From contig NZ_BLWC01000001.1 in the NCBI RefSeq assembly GCF_013167895.1, positions 5,022,001 to 5,086,000 of the forward strand: a stretch of 64,000 bases of DNA, written 5' to 3'. Positions within the stretch are counted from its first letter, which is position 1. Every line of letters begins with the position of its first letter. Of this stretch, positions 44,967 to 53,828 are shown in pieces. This DNA comes from Streptomyces fulvorobeus (lineage in GTDB: Bacteria; Actinomycetota; Actinomycetes; Streptomycetales; Streptomycetaceae). Under the pieces are notes generated by a model. That model made no database searches. It was not told where the DNA came from and worked only from the letters and a program-made list of their open reading frames with translations. The position numbers were made by a program, and so were the translations under genes.

Positions 44967-47900
44967 TCACACCCGGTCGTCACTCGGCGCGGGCTGTCCT
45001 TCCGGCTCCGGCAGAGGTGGCCGCCGCCCGGTCCGTGCCCGTTCCCTGTCGGCCCCCGTGTGGATCAGCAGGGCCACCGCCTTGACCACGGCCGCCACGC
45101 TCATGCCGACCGCCGTGCTCAGCGCGCCGGCAGCGGTGATCACCTGGGCGCTTTCCGAGGGGTCCAGGAGCGTGGAGGGCGGGTCGTCGAGGAGTGGACG
45201 GCCGGTCGCGTAAGCCAGCGCGTACGCCGTGACCGCGATGGCCGTCCAGCAGGCGACTGGGCGCAGTGCGGATGGATGGCCCGTGCCGGCAGGCGCGGTG
45301 CCGGCCAGGTGGCGCCGGAGGCGCTCGTGGCGGAACTCGTAGCGGGCACCCGTCTGACGTAGTACGCCCTGGCGGTGGGCGTCCGCCAGGAACGTCGTCA
45401 ACCGCCAGGGAGCCCGGCCCGTCAGCGCCAGCCAGGCGCGGGCCGTTGCGGTGCGGCCCCACGCGCTGAGGGCGAGCGCGGACGTGCCGACGGGTACCCA
45501 GAGCTCGGTGTGCATGGTGCCGAGGGTGCTGCCCCGGCCGGTCACGGCGATCAGGAGCAGACAGACCGCACCCGCCAGGAGGGCGGCGACCGCGCTGCGG
45601 ACGAGGGTGGCGGTGCGGTCGGTGCGCAGGGTGCTGTGGGGACCGAGGGCACGGATGGTGTCCGAGGGGGTGTTCAGGGCACGGTAGACGCCGGACGCGC
45701 AGCCGCCGATCGCGCCGACGAGCACCCCGAAGGCCACCATCGGGCCGACTGCGTCCAGGACGACGGATGAGACGTCGCGGTGCACCAGCCACAGCCTGAC
45801 CTGGTGGGGCAGGGCCAGGACCAGGTTGTGGGCGTCCACCTGCCTGCCCCGCCAGGCGGAGGGCGTGCCCTGCCACTTCGTCGCCCAGCCGCCGTCCGGG
45901 GCGTGGTGGATGGTGACCCGCCCTTTGAAGGCTCCCGTCTGCTGGTCCTTGGAGATCCGCGCGCCCTTCGCCACGGCGAAGGGCGCGTCCAGCGCGGACC
46001 GTTCGACGAGCAGGACCTCCTGGGGCGCCGTCGACTGGACGGAGCGCCTGCCGTCCGCCGTCCTCGCCAGCCGCCAGTCCCCGATCTCCTTGCCGGGGGC
46101 CCAGTCAGGAGCCGAGTGGATCTGCACGGCGGCGAAGGCGCCGCTGATCACCCCGACCACGGCCCCGGCGCAGACCCCGATGAGCGTGCAGGCGACCAGT
46201 CCCCGCAGCAGCCCCCGGGCGAAGCCGCGCAGCGCCGTGGCCGGCGCGACGTAACTTCCGTTCGGGCGGTCGGTGCGGCGGCCCAGGCCCGCCAGGAGCA
46301 GGACCAGGCCGGCCACGACACAGGTCACCGCCGTCACCCGCTCGCCGGTGTAGCCGTAGACCGCCAGTCCGGCGAAGAGGACCAGAGCGCCCAGCGCGCG
46401 TACCGCCTGGGGGCCGCTCGGGCTGCCCACCCACGGCAGGCTGAGCGGGGCGGGGCGACGGGACAGGCCGGCGACCGCGAACATCATGGACAGGATCAGG
46501 CCGAAGCAGCAGCCGTTGAGGTACCAGGCGGCCCGCGGGGTGATGACGGCACCGAGCCGGGAACTGACGAGCGGCGGCACCAGAAGTCCGATCCCCACTC
46601 CGGCGACCGCCGCGGCGGCCGTGGTCCGCAGGGCTGTCCGGGCCAGCCACCGCGGTCCCTGCGGGGTCTCCGGCGTCGGCGGCAGCAGGTACGCGAGGCC
46701 GAAGCACAGGCCGGTCAGGATGCCCGCGAAGTTGAGCAGCGCGGACGGGGTGCTGTCCCAGTTGGCGATCACTCCGCCGCCGTGAACGGCGAGAGGTACC
46801 AGCAGTGCGGCCGTGGCGAGGAGCGCCACCACGGCAGGGCCGATGACACGCAGGGGCCGGGGCATCGCGGCGGGCAGTTCCCACCAGGCCAGGGTTGCCC
46901 CGGAGTCGGGCAGGTCGCGGGCGAGACGGCTGAGCCAGCGGTGAGCCGCCTGCGGGTGCCAGGCCGTTCCGGGTCCGGCGAACGCCGTAGGTACGAACGC
47001 GTCCAGCAGGTGTTCCTCGACGCGGTCCGCCGTGGGGAAGCGGTCGGCGTCGGTCAGCTCGGCCGGGTCACGGGAGGGGTCCTCGTAGACCGTACGAGCG
47101 AGGGTCACCATCAGCGGAGAGCGCAGCGCCTCCACCAGCTGTGCCGGGGGCGCCTCCAGGACCGGTGCCCAGGCGGTGGAGTGCCGTGCGGTGCGCGTCA
47201 GGTAGGCGCGGGTGGTGGCGAGGTCCAGCGGCCGCAGCTGTACGACGTCCGCGGCGGTCAGTACCCCGCCCTGCCGCACCGCTTCCGCCCAGTCGGCGGT
47301 GCGGCAGGTGAGCAGGGCCGGCAGGCGGTCGTCCAGTTCGGAGTTGAGGGAGCGCACCGCGCTCTCGTGCGCGGCCCGCGGGATCTCGTCGAAGCCGTCG
47401 AGGACGGGCAGGACCAGACCGGCGTCGATCAGCTCCCGCGCGAGGGTGCGGCCGTCTGCCACCGGGGCTGCCAGAGAGCCGTAGTCCTCGGCCAGCCGGT
47501 CGGCCAGCCAGCCCCGCAGTGAGGAGGAGCACGGGTCCCAGCCCGCCAGCGGGAACAGCACCGGCACCGGGTCGCCCGCCTGCCGTGCGTCCAGCGCCCC
47601 GAGCACGAACCGCACGGCCACGACGGACTTGCCCGCTCCGGGCTCGCCCAGGACCACCAGCCTCCCGGAGGGCACCGCCCGGAAGGCTTCGACGACACGC
47701 ATCAGCCGCTGGTCGCCGTCCCGGGGAGGGGGTACCGGGGTGCCGGGCTCCTGGTTTGCGAGTGGCGGGCCCACCCGGGTCCACCGGACATCCAGCGGAC
47801 CCGGGTCGTGCAGCCGGCGTCTGCGGGCCTCGGCCGACCACTGCACCCCCACCGCGTCGGCGAGGGCGTCGGCGGCCTGCCGGCGCCCGGCCTCCGGCGC

Positions 47901-48125
47901 ACCGGCCGCACCCGGCTCCTCGGACTCCGCACCGCGTGCGAGGTCCACGGCGAACGCGCACACCGACAGGACGGCGGACACCACCGAGACCCACATCGAC
48001 GCGGCGCCCTCGTCGCCGCTGTTGCGTACGAGCACGACGGCCAGCGTCACCAGCGCCCCGCACGCCACCGCCAGTCCGGCCCGGCGCAGCGTGCGTGCCC
48101 GCCGGAAGGACGTCCCCGTCACCAC
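44967..48125 (-). CDS. Membrane NACHT-domain NTPase
   Basis: About 1052 residues. Two N-terminal helices (LAVACGALVTLAVVL and VSVVSAVLSVCAFAVDL) precede a NACHT ATPase (about 145-420) with Walker A LGEPGAGKSVV, Walker B VLPVLDGFDEIP (the acidic DGFDE typical of NACHT), and sensor LLTCRTADW. A winged-helix-like section follows (RFPTADRVEEHLLDAF), then about ten membrane helices interrupted by soluble loops. Starts GTG-GTG at 48125/48122. Bacterial NACHT proteins are STAND signalling ATPases, some antiviral; the multi-helix C-terminus here replaces the usual sensor repeats. No effector nuclease or protease is fused. Confidence 0.85.
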   Translation of the reverse strand: MVTGTSFRRARTLRRAGLAVACGALVTLAVVLVRNSGDEGAASMWVSVVSAVLSVCAFAVDLARGAESEEPGAAGAPEAGRRQAADALADAVGVQWSAEARRRRLHDPGPLDVRWTRVGPPLANQEPGTPVPPPRDGDQRLMRVVEAFRAVPSGRLVVLGEPGAGKSVVAVRFVLGALDARQAGDPVPVLFPLAGWDPCSSSLRGWLADRLAEDYGSLAAPVADGRTLARELIDAGLVLPVLDGFDEIPRAAHESAVRSLNSELDDRLPALLTCRTADWAEAVRQGGVLTAADVVQLRPLDLATTRAYLTRTARHSTAWAPVLEAPPAQLVEALRSPLMVTLARTVYEDPSRDPAELTDADRFPTADRVEEHLLDAFVPTAFAGPGTAWHPQAAHRWLSRLARDLPDSGATLAWWELPAAMPRPLRVIGPAVVALLATAALLVPLAVHGGGVIANWDSTPSALLNFAGILTGLCFGLAYLLPPTPETPQGPRWLARTALRTTAAAAVAGVGIGLLVPPLVSSRLGAVITPRAAWYLNGCCFGLILSMMFAVAGLSRRPAPLSLPWVGSPSGPQAVRALGALVLFAGLAVYGYTGERVTAVTCVVAGLVLLLAGLGRRTDRPNGSYVAPATALRGFARGLLRGLVACTLIGVCAGAVVGVISGAFAAVQIHSAPDWAPGKEIGDWRLARTADGRRSVQSTAPQEVLLVERSALDAPFAVAKGARISKDQQTGAFKGRVTIHHAPDGGWATKWQGTPSAWRGRQVDAHNLVLALPHQVRLWLVHRDVSSVVLDAVGPMVAFGVLVGAIGGCASGVYRALNTPSDTIRALGPHSTLRTDRTATLVRSAVAALLAGAVCLLLIAVTGRGSTLGTMHTELWVPVGTSALALSAWGRTATARAWLALTGRAPWRLTTFLADAHRQGVLRQTGARYEFRHERLRRHLAGTAPAGTGHPSALRPVACWTAIAVTAYALAYATGRPLLDDPPSTLLDPSESAQVITAAGALSTAVGMSVAAVVKAVALLIHTGADRERARTGRRPPLPEPEGQPAPSDDRV

Positions 48126-48373
48126 AGCCCCACCGCCGCACCCCGCCCGCTGGTCATGGGTCACCACGTTGGCACGGAGCCGGGGGCGTACGGGACGGTA
48201 ACCATGAGCAACCACCTTCACAGGTGATTGACCGGACGGGTGTACCCGGATCGGGTGTGTCCTGGCCGTCGGCCGCACCTCCTGAGCCGGTGTCCACCAC
48301 GCGGTTGCCGGGCGGAGCCGCGGGCTTCCCGCGCGAGGGTCCACCCGCACGCGGGACACCCGGGAGACCCGTC

Positions 48374-49477
48374 CTACACGTCGGAGGAGGGGACCTCCTT
48401 CATGTGGTCGACGGCCTGGCGCACGGTGATGGCCTGGGTGTGGAGGATGGTTCCGGGCTTGATCAGGCCGGAGTCGCCGCCGTTGGGGCGGACCTGGATG
48501 GTGCGCTCGCCGAGGTAGGTGTAGGTCCTGGCGTCGAAGACCCATTCGGTGCGGGCGCCGGTGGTCTCGTCCAGGCGGGCGACGGCGACGCCGGGGCGGC
48601 CGATGGCGTCCACGGCGTCCTTGACCTGAACGACGCCGGGGATCTTGCCCGCCGCTTCGAACAGGGCGGTGTTCAGTGCGGCCGGCGGCAGGGACTCGCC
48701 GAGCATGTCACCGATGGTGGTGAAGGCTTGCTGGTCGGGGCTGTTGCCCATCCCTTCGGTCTCCTTGTAGATCTTCTTCAGGAGGGCGTCGGGGTCGGTG
48801 GGGAGAGTGGCGAGGTAGTCGTGGGAGGGCCCGTTCAGGGACGGGGGTTCGGGCTCGCCCTTCTCGTTGACGCGGTCGACCGTTCCGCCGCCTTCCGGGA
48901 AGACGGCCGGGTCGATCAGCCAGCCCTTGGTGCCGTCCGCCGAGTTCCAGATCTGGCGGCGGTGGACCCCGGTGCCGACCAGGGTGGTCTTGTCGTCGAC
49001 CGTCTTCTCGTACGTGCTGCCGACCTTGCTCTCCACGTACAGGTACTGGCCGGGGCGCAGTGTCACCCGGGGGCCGCCGGCGGCGGCGTGGGAGATCTGG
49101 TCCAGCAGCCGGGGGACGCCCGAGCTGGTGCCGGTGCCGACCGTCGCGGTGAGCGGCGGCCCGGCGACCTCGCCGCCACTGGTGCTGCTGCTGTTGCCGG
49201 TGAGGGTGAGGAGACCCGTGCCGATGAGGGCCAGCGAGCAGGCGGCGACGGGGAGGGCGATCAGGGGGCGCAGGAACATGCGCCGGGCCCGGGCGGGGGC
49301 CGGGTGGGCGGGCGTCGGGGCGTCAGCGGCGGTCTGGGTGTCCTGCTGGATGAAGGTCATCAGTTCTTCTCTGTGGAAGGCGTGGCGGCCTGCGGGGAGG
49401 TCGGCTTCCGCAGGGGAGAGCAGTGCTGCGCTCTCCTGCCATTCATCAGGCGTGAGACGTGATGGACGCGTGTTCAC
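48374..49477 (-). CDS. CU044_5270-like membrane-anchored extracytoplasmic protein
   Basis: A 367-residue protein from GTG 49477, which overlaps the sigma factor stop (GTGA). The cytosolic N-terminus (about 1-65; SRLTPDEWQESAALLSPAEA) is followed by one membrane helix (LIALPVAACSLALIGTGLLTL) and an extracytoplasmic domain with GQYLYVESKVGSTYE, RRQIWNSADGTKGWLID and WVFDARTYTYLGERTI. This matches the Actinobacteria family usually encoded beside an ECF-like sigma factor. It may act as the membrane partner or sensor of that sigma factor, although no classical anti-sigma motif was seen. Confidence 0.82.
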   Translation of the reverse strand: MNTRPSRLTPDEWQESAALLSPAEADLPAGRHAFHREELMTFIQQDTQTAADAPTPAHPAPARARRMFLRPLIALPVAACSLALIGTGLLTLTGNSSSTSGGEVAGPPLTATVGTGTSSGVPRLLDQISHAAAGGPRVTLRPGQYLYVESKVGSTYEKTVDDKTTLVGTGVHRRQIWNSADGTKGWLIDPAVFPEGGGTVDRVNEKGEPEPPSLNGPSHDYLATLPTDPDALLKKIYKETEGMGNSPDQQAFTTIGDMLGESLPPAALNTALFEAAGKIPGVVQVKDAVDAIGRPGVAVARLDETTGARTEWVFDARTYTYLGERTIQVRPNGGDSGLIKPGTILHTQAITVRQAVDHMKEVPSSDV

Positions 49478-50115
49478 CAGGTTCCTTCCTGTGCGGGCCG
49501 GGCCGCGATCGTGCGGTCCCCTCTTATCTGCCGATCCACTGCCGGCGGTTCCCGAAAAGCGTCGAGCAGTTGTGCGTCGGCGAGTTTCCGCAGTTTCTTG
49601 CGGGCCCGGGAGAGCCGGGAGCGGACCGTCCCCACGGGGACGTCCAGAAGCCGCGCCGCCGTGGCGTAGTCCAGGCCCTGCCACAGGCACAGGCTGAGCA
49701 CCTCCCGTTCGGTGCGCCGCAGTCCTGCCAGTGCGCGGGCGGTGGCGGCGAGGTGTCGGCGGTCGTCCAATCGGCCGGCGACCTCGTCGGCGTGGTCGGC
49801 CACCGCCGCCGCGCCCGCCGCGGCGGCCGTGGCAGTGGCGGCCGCCCTGTAGCGGCGGCTGCCACGTGACTGGGCGCGCACCAGGTTGGTGGCGATGCCC
49901 AGCAGCCACGGGCGCACACTGCCGCCTTCGGCGTCCAGCCGCTGGTGGCCGCGCCAGGCTTCCATGAAGGTCGCCGACACGATGTCCTCGGCGGCCGACC
50001 AGTCGGCGGTCAGCCGGTAGGCGTGGTTGTAGATGGTCTTCGCGTACTCGTCGAAGAGCTCCGCGAAAGCCTGCGGATCCCCCGCCCGGATACGCGCGCG
50101 CATAGGTTCGGTCAC
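49474..50115 (-). CDS. ECF-type RNA polymerase sigma factor
   Basis: A 213-residue sigma-70 family protein. Region 2 shows FAELFDEYAKTIYNHAYRLT and SAAEDIVSATFMEAWRG; region 4 shows LRRTEREVLSLCLWQGLDYA and VPVGTVRSRLSRARKKL. An Ala-rich linker joins them. Start is GTG 50115 (VTEPMRAR) or ATG 50103. Coupled to the membrane protein gene downstream, which suggests regulation of an envelope response. Confidence 0.93.
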   Translation of the reverse strand: MTEPMRARIRAGDPQAFAELFDEYAKTIYNHAYRLTADWSAAEDIVSATFMEAWRGHQRLDAEGGSVRPWLLGIATNLVRAQSRGSRRYRAAATATAAAAGAAAVADHADEVAGRLDDRRHLAATARALAGLRRTEREVLSLCLWQGLDYATAARLLDVPVGTVRSRLSRARKKLRKLADAQLLDAFREPPAVDRQIRGDRTIAARPAQEGTW

Positions 50116-50263
50116 CTCAGTCAGCTGTCGATCCGCACAGGGCGGTTCCCGAGACCTGCGTCACACCCGGGATGATGTGGGGTGCGGTGTGCGGCGGCGT
50201 CCATCATGGCCCGGCGGTTCCGGGTCCGACCGGCCGGGGAGCTGGGGGAGCGGGGGACCGGGG

Positions 50264-51370
50264 TCAGTCCTGGCCGGGGACCAGGACGACCTTGCCCACC
50301 ACCGTGCCGGACTCCGCGAGCCGTACGGCCTCACCGACCCGGCTGAGGGGGATGCGTGCGGCGACCTGGGCGGTGAGGCGTCCCTCGGCGAGGAGCGCGA
50401 GGACCTGGGTGAGGTCGGCGCTCAGCTTGAGGCGGAACGGCGTGAGCCTGCGGCGGCCTGCCCAGATGTTGTAGAAGTGGGCGCTTTTGCCGTTGGGCAG
50501 TGCGTTCCACCACAGCAGGCGCACCAGGAGCTTGAGGACCGGTGCCTTGGAGGAGCCGAGGTCGTCGCGGGTGGAGGCCGTGCCGTAGGACACGAGCGTG
50601 CCCCGTGGGGCGAGGAGACGGTAGGAGTCGACGATGCCGTCTCCTCCCACATGGTCGAAGACCGCCGCGTAGCCTCCCGGCGCCAAGGCGCGCAGTTGGC
50701 CGTCGAGGTCGGGGGCCCGGTAGTCCAGGGGTGTGGCTCCCAGCGCCGTGACCGCGGAGTGGTGCTTCGGCGAGGCGGTGCCCACCACCTGTGCGCCGGC
50801 GATGCGGGCGAGCTGGACGAGGGTGGAGCCCACGCCGCCGTTGGCGCCCAGGACGAGAACGGTGTCCCCGGCGTGGACACCGGCGACGCGGTGGAGCATC
50901 TGCCAGGCGGTGATGCCGTTGACCACGAACGTCTCGGCGTCGGCGGAGTCCACCGACTCGGGGACCTCCGTCAGGTCCTCGGCGTCGGCGTTCACATGAC
51001 TGGCCCACGCCCCGGTCTTGGTGAGGACCGCGAAGCGGCGGCCCAGCAGGTCGGCCCGCACACCCTGGCCGACCTGGATGACTCGCCCCACCAGGTCGTA
51101 GCCGGGGACGAACGGGAACGGCGGCTGGTCGTAGTACTTGCCGCGCCGCATCTGCTGCTCGGCGAAGGAGATGCCGGCGGCCTCCGCCGCCAGGGTCACC
51201 TGGCCGGGGCCCGGCGGCCGGGCCGGCCGGGTACGCAGCTCGATCCCCTCCGGTTCCACGATCCCGGGCAGGACGGCTTCCGTCACCGTGTGCGGCGCCT
51301 CTGCGGCCGGTACGCGGGCGGCCGGGCGGTCGGCTGACGTGCCGGCGGGGCGTCCGATGAGGTTCTTCAT
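50264..51370 (-). CDS. Medium-chain (zinc-independent) NADPH:quinone-reductase-like oxidoreductase
   Basis: A 368-residue MDR-superfamily enzyme from ATG 51370 (AGGAGAAGC upstream). An N-terminal GroES-like fold (GYDLVGRVIQVGQGV) and a Rossmann domain with VLVLGANGGVGSTLVQLARI are clear. Structural-zinc cysteines are absent, which fits the quinone oxidoreductase subgroup. Region 51371-51500, upstream, holds a 16-base operator that matches one in the leader of the neighbouring TetR gene, so the repressor probably controls it. Confidence 0.9.
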   Translation of the reverse strand: MKNLIGRPAGTSADRPAARVPAAEAPHTVTEAVLPGIVEPEGIELRTRPARPPGPGQVTLAAEAAGISFAEQQMRRGKYYDQPPFPFVPGYDLVGRVIQVGQGVRADLLGRRFAVLTKTGAWASHVNADAEDLTEVPESVDSADAETFVVNGITAWQMLHRVAGVHAGDTVLVLGANGGVGSTLVQLARIAGAQVVGTASPKHHSAVTALGATPLDYRAPDLDGQLRALAPGGYAAVFDHVGGDGIVDSYRLLAPRGTLVSYGTASTRDDLGSSKAPVLKLLVRLLWWNALPNGKSAHFYNIWAGRRRLTPFRLKLSADLTQVLALLAEGRLTAQVAARIPLSRVGEAVRLAESGTVVGKVVLVPGQD

Positions 51371-51417
51371 GAGCTTCTCCTGTGCGGGACGAGGGGATCG
51401 AGACGGATACATGAATA

Positions 51418-51433
51418 GAGTGTTTGAACACTC
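51418..51433. promoter_or_regulatory. TetR operator upstream of the oxidoreductase
   Basis: GAGTGTTTGAACACTC, 7-base arms about a 2-base centre, 48 bases before the oxidoreductase ATG. It shares 13 of 16 positions with the site at 52067-52082 (consensus GAGTGNTTGANNACTC). Confidence 0.7.
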
Positions 51434-51500
51434 ACTTTGAGGGGGCGAGGAAGTGCGGCCGCTGGGTCCGCGGACCTGCGGCCGCCGCGTGGATACCGGG

Positions 51501-52064
51501 TCAGTAGTGCATGATCCCGGCCGTCAGCGTCCTGGTCCACGGTGCCGGGATCGCCTCGGCGTCGATGGAGACCAGCAGGTGGCAGAGCATGCCGGTGGCG
51601 AAGAACTGCTGTACCTGCTCCTCGCTGCCGCCGGAGGCGCCGCGGACGTACTCGACGCTGCGGGCGTATCCCGCCCGTACCGCCTCCCGTACCGCGGGCT
51701 CGGAGACCGCGGCGGCCTGGGCGTGCAGCTGCACCAGCATGAGGTCGTTGTCGCTGATCAGGTGGGCGTACGCGTCGCCCATCGAAGCGAGGACCGCCTC
51801 CGGGGCGCTGCTCGCGGCTTGCGCCGCTCCGCCTTCGAGTGCGGCGCGCACCCGGAGGAAGCAGTGCTCGACGACCGCGGTGAACAGGACTTCCTTGTTC
51901 GGGAAGAGGCGGTAGACGTACGCCTGGGAGATGCCCGCCGCCTTCGCCACCTCCGTGGTGGTGGTCCCGAAGTACCCCCGGGCCGCGAAGGCTCCGATGG
52001 CGGTACGCAGGACCGTCTCCCTGCGTTCTTCGGCTGTGGACAGTTGGCGCCGCTCCGTCTTCAT
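51501..52064 (-). CDS. TetR-family transcriptional regulator
   Basis: A 187-residue repressor. The DNA-binding domain is at the N-terminus (ERRETVLRTAIGAFAARGYF, then TTTEVAKAAGISQAYVYRLF), and the ligand domain is alpha-helical. ATG 52064 is preferred; TTG 52076 would add MSTH and fall inside the operator. It is in the same direction as the oxidoreductase (130 bases downstream) and has its own copy of the operator, so autoregulation and control of the oxidoreductase are expected. Confidence 0.92.
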   Translation of the reverse strand: MKTERRQLSTAEERRETVLRTAIGAFAARGYFGTTTTEVAKAAGISQAYVYRLFPNKEVLFTAVVEHCFLRVRAALEGGAAQAASSAPEAVLASMGDAYAHLISDNDLMLVQLHAQAAAVSEPAVREAVRAGYARSVEYVRGASGGSEEQVQQFFATGMLCHLLVSIDAEAIPAPWTRTLTAGIMHY

Positions 52065-52066
52065 GT

Positions 52067-52082
52067 GAGTACTCAATCACTC
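52067..52082. promoter_or_regulatory. TetR auto-operator
   Basis: On the minus strand GAGTGATTGAGTACTC, immediately 5' of the tetR start. It matches 13 of 16 positions of the site before the oxidoreductase gene. Confidence 0.65.
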
Positions 52083-52291
52083 ACACTCTTGGGTGTCAAG
52101 CACATCTCTGGTATGAGGGTACATATGGCCGGCTGTCGAGGCGCCTGCCGCGACAGCCGGGCGGGTGCTCCGCGATGCGGTTATGCGGCAGCACCGCGGA
52201 GTGCTGCCGCGAACCGTGTCGTGTCGCCGTGACTTCCGTCCGGCACGTGACCAGCCTCCCGCATCACCGGCGGACCGTCGAGAAGGGCTGC

Positions 52292-52666
52292 TCAGCCGCC
52301 GCAGGTGGACGACCACCGCTGCTTGCGGGAGTCGACGCCGGTCGTCGAGCGAATGCTGACTCCACCGTCGTCCCAGGCCGTCAGGCGCAGACCGGTCAGG
52401 TCGGGCTCGATGGCACCGCAGCGCAGCTCCCAGCCCTGGCCCGGGTCGCTGTCGTGGCACTCGGACATGTACACGCTGGTGCCGCTGCCGTCCAGGCAGT
52501 AGCCGGTCGCCGCGTTCCTCAGACGCATCCCGGTCGAGACGTCGGCGCGGTAGGCGTAGAACCAGACGGAGTTCAGGCCCTCACCGCACGCTCCCATCCG
52601 GGGGGCGCCGGCGAAGGTGACGCTCAGGCACTTGCCGCTGGTGACGTTCCGGAACTCGTTCTGCGC
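52292..52666 (-). pseudogene. Ricin-B-type lectin domain, C-terminal fragment
   Basis: The last 124 codons of a gene whose upstream part is gone. It encodes one carbohydrate-binding beta-trefoil: EFRNVTSGKCLSVTFAGAPR, then AATGYCLDGSG, SDPGQGWELRC and QRWSSTCGG, with the paired Cys of R-type lectins. The homology begins exactly where the neighbouring kinase fragment begins on the other strand (52666/52667). The frame stays open further but is then antisense to the kinase. No start codon or ribosome site fits. Confidence 0.7.
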
Positions 52667-53184
52667 CTGATCGAGGGTCTGCTGCTCGCCCACTCGGGCC
52701 AGGGGCTCGTGCACGAGGTCCCGCTCCGCCTGGACGACATCACCGCCTCCGTGTGCGGAGACCTCGCCGACGAGGCGGAGCGGCGCGGCCTCGTCATGGA
52801 CGTCGTACCGGCGACCGGGCGGAGCCCCGAGGCGCCTGAGACCGGCTCCCTCCGGGGCGACCCCGTCCTGATCGCCCACCTCGTACGCAACCTCCTGGCC
52901 AACGCCCTCCAGCACAACCACCGGGGCGGCACCGTGACCGTGTCCGTCGACGGCCGCAGCCTCTCGGTCGCCAACACCGGCCCGGTGGTCGCGCCGGGCC
53001 AGGTCGCCCGCCTCTTCGAGCCGTTCCACCGCGCCACACCCCGCCGCCGCGCACCGGGAGAGGGCGCGGCCTCGGCCTGTCCATCGTCGACTCCATCGCC
53101 AGGGCCCACGGGGCGGTCGCCGCCGCCACCGCCGACCCCGCCGGCGGCCTCGTCGTCCGGGTGGACTTCCCCGCCCCGGCCTGA
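52667..53184 (+). pseudogene. Sensor histidine kinase C-terminal fragment (also frameshifted)
   Basis: Begins mid-protein at LIEGLLLAHSGQGL, just after where the HisKA box should be, so it has no sensor, membrane helices or phospho-His. The ATPase domain follows with N box HLVRNLLANALQHN. One base is missing in the GGG at 53062-53064; adding it gives APGEGRGLGLSIVDSIARAH and a normal end at VRVDFPAPA. Closely resembles the VanS/CutS-like class. Non-functional. Confidence 0.8.
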
Positions 53185-53673
53185 CCGGGAGGGGGTGCGC
53201 CTGCGCACCGTCCCCGGCAGCACGCCGACCCGGAGTCCGGACGGGCCGGCTTTCGGGTAAGAGCCAGGGCGAGTCCGTGCGACCGAGGACGGCATGGCTG
53301 CGGCAAACCTTGACCTGCTGGAGGGCCGGTTCGACGACGGGTGGCGGAGCGGCTCGCAAGAAAACGTCGCGCCGCGGAATTCGCCCTCCACGCCGCTGAA
53401 CGCGCCGCCCGCTGCGCCCAAGATCGCGCCTGGCTCGTGCGGGCCCTCTACACGTAACTGGACCACTCACGCAGTCCCTCCCCGCCATCACGTAACCAGT
53501 TGTGGTGTTCTACGAGAGTGGCCTGGCCGCGTTATGGGAGGGTCGCCGTTCTGCGTGAGGGGTGCCCCTATGGGGTCTCGCCAAGGGAGTCCGGCGGTCC
53601 GAGCTGGAGTTCGGGCGGGCTGAGGAGCCGGGAGTCTGCGTACTGGGCACCGGTTGTCTGTCGGGGAGAACTG
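53185..53673. other. Region without recognisable gene
   Basis: Several open frames occur on both strands, but none shows family-like composition, a good ribosome site or a domain. It may be decayed sequence following the truncated kinase. Confidence 0.5.
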
Positions 53674-53805
53674 ATGAGGGCGTGGGCAGAGCTTGCATGG
53701 CGCCTGCTCTTCGGGGCTGCCGCTTTGGTGGCGTGCAACTACCGGGACGTTGCGTGGCGTGTCCATGGCCTCATGGTGAATACGGGGGAGTCAGCCGGCT
53801 TCTGA
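53674..53805 (+). CDS. Possible 43-residue small membrane-associated peptide
   Basis: ATG 53674 preceded by CGGGGAGAACTG, a good Shine-Dalgarno at normal spacing. The product is MRAWAELAWRLLFGAAALVA followed by CNYRDVAWRVHGLMVNTGES and AGF, with one hydrophobic helix. No family is recognised. It ends 24 bases before the convergent antiporter stop. It could be spurious. Confidence 0.3.
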   Translation: MRAWAELAWRLLFGAAALVACNYRDVAWRVHGLMVNTGESAGF

Positions 53806-53828
53806 CGCCTGCGATCCTCAGGGCAACC

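Noticed and set aside
44896..48545. NACHT gene starting at the far-upstream ATG (48545)
   Set aside because: The first 140 codons overlap the downstream end of the neighbouring gene and show no protein character; helix prediction fits a start at 48125/48122.
52292..53491. 399-codon lectin protein using the full open frame
   Set aside because: Beyond 52666 it is antisense to a recognisable kinase ATPase domain, so the extension is not coding.
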